Positions 14,517-25,830 of a stretch of DNA of 64,000 nt are shown piece by piece (positions within the stretch are counted from its first letter, which is position 1; each line of letters starts with the position of its first letter). The notes below the pieces were generated by a model. That model had not been told where the DNA came from, made no database searches, and saw only the letters and a program-made list of their open reading frames with translations. Origin of the DNA: Pterobdella sp. o SKG-2022 (lineage: Eukaryota > Annelida > Clitellata > Hirudinida > Piscicolidae); the NCBI GenBank assembly GCA_964035795.1, contig OZ038324.1:9091077-9155076 (forward strand), read 5' to 3'. The translations under genes were made by a program, and so were the position numbers.

Positions 14517-15017
14517 TTTTATTCTTGTAACAAAAACTTTTGGGGGTCTTTAGAAAAACCTTCATTTTGCAGTTGGAAACAAGCAGTTTTGCATACAATG
14601 TTTTTAAAAGCTCAAACACGTGATCAACATAGTTCAACCAATGACACTTCATCGTGGTTACATTGTGCTAAATGCAGTTTCATTTAAAATGCTCATCATC
14701 CTTGCACTCTTTCAATTATTCAAGCCACATAGTAAATGTTATCTCGTTTTACTCAGCATTTCTTTGTTCTCATAATTCATTGTTGTTTAGAGATTTGGGG
14801 CGCGTTTTTACGCACAAAAAAGCCTCGACTTTTCAACAGGAAACTTTTTTATCACTTTTAACCCATATTTTGTAACTGTTTGTAACAAAAGCTATCTCTT
14901 GCAACAAAACATGAATCTATGTTTTTACGCGCTAGAGCTTTTACTGGACAATAAAAAACCATCAAAAAACACAAGTTTAGTCCCTATGATTGGATAAATC
15001 ACGAAAAATGATTATTG

Positions 15018-16602
<1,585 letters not shown>

Positions 16603-18160
16603 CGTGTAAGTATACGCAACCAAAAAACATGTTTTCTAGAAACCTCGAGACACGGCATAAAGAACGAAAAGATATTTTTTTCTCAGTTTTTTAAACACAT
16701 TCACTTCGAATCATTTAATTTTCAAAAAATAATTACTTTGTTGTTTTGTTTTTTTCAAAATTAAATTTCAAAGTTTGATTTCATTGATTTTTGAAAGCAA
16801 TGGAGTCATTCTAGCAATATTTTATGTTCTAATCATTATTCAATTCTTTTTTTTATCTATTTCCTTTTTTATCTTCCCATTTTTTTCACTGTTCAACACT
16901 CGAGCTTTTTTTTAGCTTTTTTAAAAATTTTTTTTGGTTTTTTTGTCATCTTTTTTTCTTGATGGCTCCCTCCACTAAATTAAAACACGTTCAAACTTTG
17001 AGCTTAACACGTTGTCAATTATTATTGTAATTATTTTTTATAATTACTTTTTCATGTTTCACTTTTAATTTAAAAAAAATTTTTCATTCTGGTTATTTTT
17101 GTTCTGCGTTGTTCCACAGATTTTTTAATTATTTCGACATCTGAATTTAATCTCTGCTTATAAAAACTGGCATTCATAAAAAATGCAGCTTTAAGATGTC
17201 ATTCCACTTTTAAATTAATCCCTCAACAAATGAAGTGAATAAACTTACTCGAAAACATTAAGGTCAACAAACACAAAGTATTTATTCAAAGAAAAAGACA
17301 CTAAGTTTTTCGTAAGTCTAGTTTACATTATTAAGTAATGGTTTCCACTCGGGGACCCGCAAAACATGGAAAAAAATTGGTTCAAAAAGAATGGAATGAA
17401 GCCAAATATCGCTTATGTGGCACTAAAACCCTATAAAGATGAGAATTTTTTGTGGAATACAACAAGCGACGAATCGTAGTTAGAAGCTTTTGGAACTTAT
17501 CGAGTAATTTTCCTCGTTTTACTCATGAAATCCGATGGTAACTTTTTTTTGTTTCTTAAAAATTCACTGACGTCATCGATCAAATTTGTTTTCAAGCTTT
17601 GTTTCAAATTGAATTTTTTTGACGTTATGATTAATTTTTTTTGAATTTTTATTCATATTTTTTTGAATTTATTGAAATTAATTTGGGTTTGCAGCAATTT
17701 TTCATTTTATTTATAGTTACCAATTTCCAATTTTCAACTTTTTGTTCTATTCATATTTCACTTAAAATTTTATTTATTTTTTTATTATATTCATAAATAT
17801 TATTTCAAATATTATTTTTATTCTGAAGCACCAGACTTGTTTTCTTTGCGCTATATAAATTTCATTATTATATTTTCCATAAATTTATTGTTATTACTTA
17901 AAAATTCCATTCACTCTTCGTTGGTTATTGCATTGAAAAATCTTTTGAAGGTTGCTAGCTTTATTAAAACTTCCAGAAACCCTCCACTGCCAAGGTGACG
18001 TACAAATAACCTCAACTTATGAAAACGTGGTATGATTTTCTCTAAGTTGTCATTGTTTGTTTCGAAGCATTTAAGCCGAGATTAATTTATTTTTGATGAT
18101 ATTTTGGCAATAAAAGATTTTTTAATGAAAATTTTTTTATTTTTTTATTTTTTAGTCTCA
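16603..18160. other. AT-rich non-coding stretch
   Basis: No gene seen. It contains one LINE 3' relic at 17823-17862 and many T-runs; it ends in a T-rich tract directly before the 11-bp minisatellite. Confidence 0.6.
17823..17862 (+). mobile_element. 3' relic of CR1/Rex1-like LINE
   Basis: CTGAAGCACCAGACTTG followed by TTTGCGCTATATAAAT and then TTCATTATTAT. CTGAAGCA also occurs at the 3' end of the LINE at 11.43 kb, and the GCGCTATATAAAT box with an ATT tail is the best-preserved copy in this window. Confidence 0.6.
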
Positions 18161-21100
18161 GGTGGTGGTCGTGTGGTGGTCGTGTGGTGGTCATGTGGTG
18201 GTCGTGTGGTGGTCGTGTGATGGTCGTGTGGTGGTCGTGTGGTGGTCGTGTGGTGGTCGTGTGGTGGTTGTGTGGTGGTCGTGTGGTGGTTGTGTGGTGG
18301 TCGTGTGGTGGTCGTGTGGTGGTTGTGTGGTGGTCGTGTGGTGGTTGTGTGGTGGTCGTGTGGTGGTTGTGTGGTGGTCGTGTGGTGGTTGTGTGGTGGT
18401 CGTGTGGTGGTTGTGTGGTGGTCGTGTGGTGGTTGTGTGGTGGTCGTGTGGTGGTTGTGTGGTGGTCGTGTGGTGGTTGTGTGGTGGTCGTGTGGTGGTT
18501 GTGTGGTGGTTGTGTGGTGGTCGTGTGGTGGTTGTGTGGTGGTCGTGTGGTGGTCGTGTGGTGGTCGTGTGGTGGTCATGTGGTGGTCGTGTGGTGGTCG
18601 TGTGGTGGTCGTGTGGTGGTCATGTGGTGGTCGTGTGGTGGTCGTGTGGTGGTCATGTGGTGGTCGTGTGGTGGTTGTGTGGTGGTTGTGTGGTGGTCGT
18701 GTGGTGGTCGTGTGGTGGTCGTGTGGTGGTCGTGTGGTGGTCGTGTGGTGGTCGTGTGGTGGTCGTGTGGTGGTCGTGTGGTGGTTGTGTGGTGGTCGTG
18801 TGGTGGTTGTGTGGTGGTCGTGTGGTGGTTGTGTGGTGGTCGTGTGGTGGTTGTGTGGTGGTCGTGTGGTGGTTGTGTGGTGGTCGTGTGGTGGTCGTGT
18901 GGTGGTCGTGTGGTGGTCATGTGGTGGTCGTGTGGTGGTCGTGTGGTGGTCATGTGGTGGTCGTGTGGTGGTTGTGTGGTGGTCGTGTGGTGGTTGTGTG
19001 GTGGTCGTGTGGTGGTTGTGTGGTGGTCGTGTGGTGGTTGTGTGGTGGTCGTGTGGTGGTCGTGTGGTGGTCATGTGGTGGTCGTGTGGTGGTCGTGTGG
19101 TGGTCATGTGGTGGTCGTGTGGTGGTCGTGTGGTGGTCATGTGGTGGTCATGTGGTGGTCGTGTGGTGGTCGTGTGGTGGTCATGTGGTGGTCATGTGGT
19201 GGTCGTGTGGTGGTTGTGTGGTGGTCGTGTGGTGGTTGTGTGGTGGTCGTGTGGTGGTTGTGTGGTGGTCGTGTGGTGGTCGTGTGGTGGTCGTGTGGTG
19301 GTCATATGGTGGTCGTGTGGTGGTCATGTGGTGGTCGTGTGGTGGTCGTGTGGTGGTCATGTGGTGGTCGTGTGGTGGTTGTGTGGTGGTTGTGTGGTGG
19401 TCGTGTGGTGGTCGTGTGGTGGTCGTGAGGTGGTCGTGCGGTGGTTGTGTGGTGGTCGTGTGGTGGTCGTGTGGTGGTCGTGTGGTGGTCGTGTGGTGGT
19501 TGTGTGGTGGTCGTGTGGTGGTCGTGTGGTGGTTGTGTGGTGGTCGTGTGGTGGTTGTGTGGTGGTCGTGTGGTGGTCGTGTGGTGGTCGTGTGGTGGTC
19601 ATGTGGTGGTCGTGTGGTGGTCGTGTGGTGGTCGTGTGGTGGTCATGTGGTGGTCGTGTGGTGGTCGTGTGGTGGTCATGTGGTGGTCGTGTGGTGGTTG
19701 TGTGGTGGTCATGTGGTGGTCATGTGGTGGTCGTGTGGTGGTTGTGTGGTGGTCGTGTGGTGGTTGTGTGGTGGTCGTGTGGTGGTTGTGTGGTGGTCGT
19801 GTGGTGGTCGTGTGGTGGTCGTGTGGTGGTCATATGGTGGTCGTGTGGTGGTCATGTGGTGGTCGTGTGGTGGTCGTGTGGTGGTCATGTGGTGGTCGTG
19901 TGGTGGTTGTGTGGTGGTTGTGTGGTGGTCGTGTGGTGGTCGTGTGGTGGTCGTGAGGTGGTCGTGCGGTGGTTGTGTGGTGGTCGTGTGGTGGTCGTGT
20001 GGTGGTCGTGTGGTGGTCGTGTGGTGGTTGTGTGGTGGTCGTTTGGTGGTTGTGTGGTGGTCGTGTGGTGGTTGTGTGGTGGTCGTGTGGTGGTCGTGTG
20101 GTGGTCGTGTGGTGGTCATGTGGTGGTCGTGTGGTGGTCGTGTGGTGGTCATGTGGTGGTCGTGTGGTGGTCGTGTGGTGGTCATGTGGTGGTCGTGTGG
20201 TGGTCGTGTGGTGGTCATGTGGTGGTCGTGTGGTGGTCGTGTGGTGGTCATGTGGTGGTCGTGTGGTGGTCGTGTGGTGGTCATGTGGTGGTCGTGTGGT
20301 GGTCGTGTGGTGGTCATGTGGTGGTCGTGTGGTGGTTGTGTGGTGGTTGTGTGGTGGTCGTGTGGTGGTTGTGTGGTGGTCGTGTGGTGGTCATGTGGTG
20401 GTCGTGTGGTGGTTGTGTGGTGGTTGTGTGGTGGTCGTGTGGTGGTCGTGTGGTGGTCGTGTGGTGGTTGTGTGGTGGTCGTGTGGTGGTTGTGTGGTGG
20501 TCGTGTGGTGGTCGTGTGGTGGTCGTGTGGTGGTTGTGTGGTGGTCGTGTGGTGGTTGTGTGGTGGTCGTGTGGTGGTTGTGTGGTGGTCGTGTGGTGGT
20601 CGTGTGGTGGTTGTGTGGTGGTCGTGTGGTGGTCATGTGGTGGTCGTGTGGTGGTCGTGTGGTGGTCATGTGGTGGTCGTGTGGTGGTCGTGTGGTGGTC
20701 ATGTGGTGGTCGTGTGGTGGTTGTGTGGTGGTTGTGTGGTGGTCGTGTGGTGGTTGTGTGGTGGTCGTGTGGTGGTTGTGTGGTGGTCGTGTGGTGGTCG
20801 TGTGGTGGTCGTGTGGTGGTCGTGTGGTGGTCATATGGTGGTCGTGTGGTGGTCATGTGGTGGTCGTGTGGTGGTCGTGTGGTGGTCATGTGGTGGTCGT
20901 GTGGTGGTCGTGTGGTGGTCATGTGGTGGTCATGTGGTGGTCGTGTGGTGGTCGTGTGGTGGTCATGTGGTGGTCATGTGGTGGTCGTGTGGTGGTTGTG
21001 TGGTGGTCGTGTGGTGGTTGTGTGGTGGTCGTGTGGTGGTTGTGTGGTGGTCGTGTGGTGGTTGTGTGGTGGTCGTGTGGTGGTTGTGTGGTGGTCGTGT

Positions 21101-24100
21101 GGTGGTTGTGTGGTGGTTGTGTGGTGGTCGTGTGGTGGTTGTGTGGTGGTCGTGTGGTGGTCGTGTGGTGGTCGTGTGGTGGTCATGTGGTGGTCGTGTG
21201 GTGGTCGTGTGGTGGTCGTGTGGTGGTCATGTGGTGGTCGTGTGGTGGTCGTGTGGTGGTCATGTGGTGGTCGTGTGGTGGTTGTGTGGTGGTTGTGTGG
21301 TGGTCGTGTGGTGGTCGTGTGGTGGTCGTGTGGTGGTCGTGTGGTGGTCGTGTGGTGGTCGTGTGGTGGTCGTGTGGTGGTCGTGTGGTGGTTGTGTGGT
21401 GGTCGTGTGGTGGTTGTGTGGTGGTCGTGTGGTGGTTGTGTGGTGGTCGTGTGGTGGTTGTGTGGTGGTCGTGTGGTGGTTGTGTGGTGGTCGTGTGGTG
21501 GTCGTGTGGTGGTCGTGTGGTGGTCATGTGGTGGTCGTGTGGTGGTCGTGTGGTGGTCATGTGGTGGTCGTGTGGTGGTTGTGTGGTGGTCGTGTGGTGG
21601 TTGTGTGGTGGTCGTGTGGTGGTTGTGTGGTGGTCGTGTGGTGGTTGTGTGGTGGTCGTGTGGTGGTCGTGTGGTGGTCATGTGGTGGTCGTGTGGTGGT
21701 CGTGTGGTGGTCATGTGGTGGTCGTGTGGTGGTCGTGTGGTGGTCATGTGGTGGTCATGTGGTGGTCGTGTGGTGGTCGTGTGGTGGTCATGTGGTGGTC
21801 ATGTGGTGGTCGTGTGGTGGTTGTGTGGTGGTCGTGTGGTGGTTGTGTGGTGGTCGTGTGGTGGTTGTGTGGTGGTCGTGTGGTGGTCGTGTGGTGGTCG
21901 TGTGGTGGTCATATGGTGGTCGTGTGGTGGTCATGTGGTGGTCGTGTGGTGGTCGTGTGGTGGTCATGTGGTGGTCGTGTGGTGGTTGTGTGGTGGTTGT
22001 GTGGTGGTCGTGTGGTGGTCGTGTGGTGGTCGTGAGGTGGTCGTGCGGTGGTTGTGTGGTGGTCGTGTGGTGGTCGTGTGGTGGTCGTGTGGTGGTCGTG
22101 TGGTGGTTGTGTGGTGGTCGTGTGGTGGTCGTGTGGTGGTTGTGTGGTGGTCGTGTGGTGGTTGTGTGGTGGTCGTGTGGTGGTCGTGTGGTGGTCGTGT
22201 GGTGGTCATGTGGTGGTCGTGTGGTGGTCGTGTGGTGGTCGTGTGGTGGTCATGTGGTGGTCGTGTGGTGGTCGTGTGGTGGTCATGTGGTGGTCGTGTG
22301 GTGGTTGTGTGGTGGTCATGTGGTGGTCATGTGGTGGTCGTGTGGTGGTTGTGTGGTGGTCGTGTGGTGGTTGTGTGGTGGTCGTGTGGTGGTTGTGTGG
22401 TGGTCGTGTGGTGGTCGTGTGGTGGTCGTGTGGTGGTCATATGGTGGTCGTGTGGTGGTCATGTGGTGGTCGTGTGGTGGTCGTGTGGTGGTCATGTGGT
22501 GGTCGTGTGGTGGTTGTGTGGTGGTTGTGTGGTGGTCGTGTGGTGGTCGTGTGGTGGTCGTGAGGTGGTCGTGCGGTGGTTGTGTGGTGGTCGTGTGGTG
22601 GTCGTGTGGTGGTCGTGTGGTGGTCGTGTGGTGGTTGTGTGGTGGTCGTTTGGTGGTTGTGTGGTGGTCGTGTGGTGGTTGTGTGGTGGTCGTGTGGTGG
22701 TCGTGTGGTGGTCGTGTGGTGGTCATGTGGTGGTCGTGTGGTGGTCGTGTGGTGGTCATGTGGTGGTCGTGTGGTGGTCGTGTGGTGGTCATGTGGTGGT
22801 CGTGTGGTGGTCGTGTGGTGGTCATGTGGTGGTCGTGTGGTGGTCGTGTGGTGGTCATGTGGTGGTCGTGTGGTGGTCGTGTGGTGGTCATGTGGTGGTC
22901 GTGTGGTGGTCGTGTGGTGGTCATGTGGTGGTCGTGTGGTGGTTGTGTGGTGGTTGTGTGGTGGTCGTGTGGTGGTTGTGTGGTGGTCGTGTGGTGGTCA
23001 TGTGGTGGTCGTGTGGTGGTTGTGTGGTGGTTGTGTGGTGGTCGTGTGGTGGTCGTGTGGTGGTCGTGTGGTGGTTGTGTGGTGGTCGTGTGGTGGTTGT
23101 GTGGTGGTCGTGTGGTGGTCGTGTGGTGGTCGTGTGGTGGTTGTGTGGTGGTCGTGTGGTGGTTGTGTGGTGGTCGTGTGGTGGTTGTGTGGTGGTCGTG
23201 TGGTGGTCGTGTGGTGGTTGTGTGGTGGTCGTGTGGTGGTCATGTGGTGGTCGTGTGGTGGTCGTGTGGTGGTCATGTGGTGGTCGTGTGGTGGTCGTGT
23301 GGTGGTCATGTGGTGGTCGTGTGGTGGTTGTGTGGTGGTTGTGTGGTGGTCGTGTGGTGGTTGTGTGGTGGTCGTGTGGTGGTTGTGTGGTGGTCGTGTG
23401 GTGGTCGTGTGGTGGTCGTGTGGTGGTCGTGTGGTGGTCATATGGTGGTCGTGTGGTGGTCATGTGGTGGTCGTGTGGTGGTCGTGTGGTGGTCATGTGG
23501 TGGTCGTGTGGTGGTCGTGTGGTGGTCATGTGGTGGTCATGTGGTGGTCGTGTGGTGGTCGTGTGGTGGTCATGTGGTGGTCATGTGGTGGTCGTGTGGT
23601 GGTTGTGTGGTGGTCGTGTGGTGGTTGTGTGGTGGTCGTGTGGTGGTTGTGTGGTGGTCGTGTGGTGGTTGTGTGGTGGTCGTGTGGTGGTTGTGTGGTG
23701 GTCGTGTGGTGGTCGTGTGGTGGTCGTGTGGTGGTCATATGGTGGTCGTGACGTGGTCATGTGGTGGTCGTGTGGTGGTCGTGTGGTGGTCGTGTGGTGG
23801 TCGTGTGGTGGTCGTGTGGTGGTCGTGAGGTGGTCGTGCGGTGGTTGTGTGGTGGTCGTGTGGTGGTCGTGTGGTGGTCGTGTGGTGGTTGTGTGGTGGT
23901 CGTGTGGTGGTTGTGTGGTGGTCGTGTGGTGGTCGTGTGGTGGTCGTGTGGTGGTCATGTGGTGGTCGTGTGGTGGTCGTGTGGTGGTCATGTGGTGGTC
24001 GTGTGGTGGTCGTGTGGTGGTCATGTGGTGGTCGTGTGGTGGTCGTGTGGTGGTCATGTGGTGGTCGTGTGGTGGTTGTGTGGTGGTTGTGTGGTGGTCG

Positions 24101-24826
24101 TGTGGTGGTTGTGTGGTGGTCGTGTGGTGGTTGTGTGGTGGTCGTGTGGTGGTCGTGTGGTGGTCGTGTGGTGGTCGTGTGGTGGTCATATGGTGGTCGT
24201 GTGGTGGTCATGTGGTGGTCGTGTGGTGGTCGTGTGGTGGTCATGTGGTGGTCGTGTGGTGGTTGTGTGGTGGTTGTGTGGTGGTCGTGTGGTGGTCGTG
24301 TGGTGGTCGTGAGGTGGTCGTGCGGTGGTTGTGTGGTGGTCGTGTGGTGGTCGTGTGGTGGTCGTGTGGTGGTTGTGTGGTGGTCGTGTGGTGGTTGTGT
24401 GGTGGTCGTGTGGTGGTTGTGTGGTGGTCGAGTGGTGGTCGTGTGGTGGTTGTGTGGTGGTTGTGTGGTGGTCGTGTGGTGGTTGTGTGGTGGTCGTGTG
24501 GTGGTTGTGTGGTGGTCGTGTGGTGGTTGTGTGGTGGTCGTGTGGTGGTCGTGTGGTGGTTGTGTGGTGGTCGTGTGGTGGTCGTGTGGTGGTCGTGTGG
24601 TGGTTGTGTGGTGGTCGTGTGGTGGTCGTGTGGTGGTCGTGTGGTGGTCATGTGGTGGTCGTGTGGTGGTCGTGTGGTGGTCGTGTGGTGGTTGTGTGGT
24701 GGTTGTGTGGTGGTCGTGTGGTGGTCGTGTGGTGGTCGTGTGGTGGTCGTGTGGTGGTCGTGTGGTGGTCGTGTGGTGGTCGTGTGGTGGTCGTGTGGTA
24801 GTCGTGTGGTGGTCGTGTGGTGGTTG
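18161..24826. repeat. 11-bp minisatellite (GTGGTGGTCGT)n, about 606 units, with higher-order duplications
   Basis: 6.67 kb of an 11-bp unit written CGTGTGGTGGT on the plus strand. Nearly all variation is at the single CpG: CG, TG or CA. Rarer marked units are CATATGG and a GAGGTGG/GCGGTGG pair. Blocks around 18.4-21.1 kb recur at +2,607 bp (237 units), for example 19357-19602 at 21964-22209 and 20391-20834 at 22998-23441. A nested 528-bp (48-unit) duplication links 19.44 kb with 19.97 kb. Since 11 is coprime to 3, three units give 11 residues and several frames stay open. The resulting multi-kilobase VVVVWWSCGGR and TTTTRPPHDHH frames are artefacts. Confidence 0.98.
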
Positions 24827-25661
24827 TTTTTGTAGTTTTTTAATCAGCGAAATTTTTTAAAAAGATAGACAAAGTCGAAGAAATCCAGAAACTGTTAAAC
24901 AAATAATTTTTATGTAAAAATTTTGTATTGCAAGCCTTTGAAACTAACCCTTTTTTTTAACACAATTCTTTTTTGATATAAACAACTACATGAAACTCAA
25001 AAAGTTGAAGTGAAATGAATAGCAAAACTAATTAAAACAACTTATAAGAATAAAAGAAAATGGCTTAAATGGAAACAAATCAAATTAATAAAACATGCCT
25101 TTCAAGGGTATAATGATGTACCGTAAATGAAATGGCATAAAAAAAACAAAAAAAAGAATTCAAATCGGATGAAATAAAAAATAAGGTAATAACAGACCAG
25201 ATTTATAACTTGGAGCTGCTTAGAATATCTTTTTTTAAAAGAGTTTTGAATAATTTTAATGATTTTATGGATTTAAGATTATCTGGTAATTGATTCCAGC
25301 ATTTAGCACCTTTTACTCTTAATGATAATTTCTTTTTATTCTTTTTCATATATACTATTCTCTAATTAATTCATACGAGCAATAAACTCAAAAACAAATT
25401 TTGCTTATGTTTCTATATGAAAAATAAGTTTCTCAAAATCCATGAATTTTCGAACAAAATCAAAATTTATTTCCATTCGAAATTAAAATTAATTGTGAGG
25501 TGTTTGTTTTTGTTTGAGAAGAATGTGGAGGGTTCTCTAGTTACAGAAAACATGGCGATGTGGAGTTTATTTTGAGTTTTCATTTTTTTGACATTTTTTA
25601 CAATTAATTTTTTTTCATTTAAAAAGTTTTTTCAAGTTGCTGTCAAATATAAAAAGCTCAA
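24827..25661. other. AT-rich non-coding stretch
   Basis: No gene recognised between the minisatellite and the LINE fragment at 25.66 kb. Confidence 0.6.
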
Positions 25662-25777
25662 AATTTTATCAACCAATTAACTGATGATACTAATCTTGAT
25701 AAAGAAGATTTAAAAACAGCTATGAGCGATAGGGAGTATTGGAAGAACAAAGTCATAGAAGTTCGACTGCGGTCGAC

Positions 25778-25830
<53 letters not shown>
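25662..25830 (+). mobile_element. LINE 3' end with (ATG)n tail
   Basis: One frame from about 25668 reads FINQLTDDTNLDKEDL, then AMSDREYWKNKVIEVRLRST and a TGA stop. Ending in W-x5-V-x-RLRST is typical of the C-terminus of LINE reverse-transcriptase ORFs. The TGA stop at 25777-25779 is the first unit of an (ATG/TGA)n tail of about 18 units running to 25830. The rest of the element is missing (5' truncation). The same VRLRST-stop-ATG junction recurs at 46.11 kb, which supports a mobile-element family whose tail is this trinucleotide. Confidence 0.75.

Noticed and set aside
18145..24860. Very long frames (up to 2,198 residues) with VVVVWWSCGGR or TTTTRPPHDHH units
   Set aside because: They arise because an 11-bp repeat without stop codons stays open in several frames on both strands; unit changes follow CpG decay, not codons.
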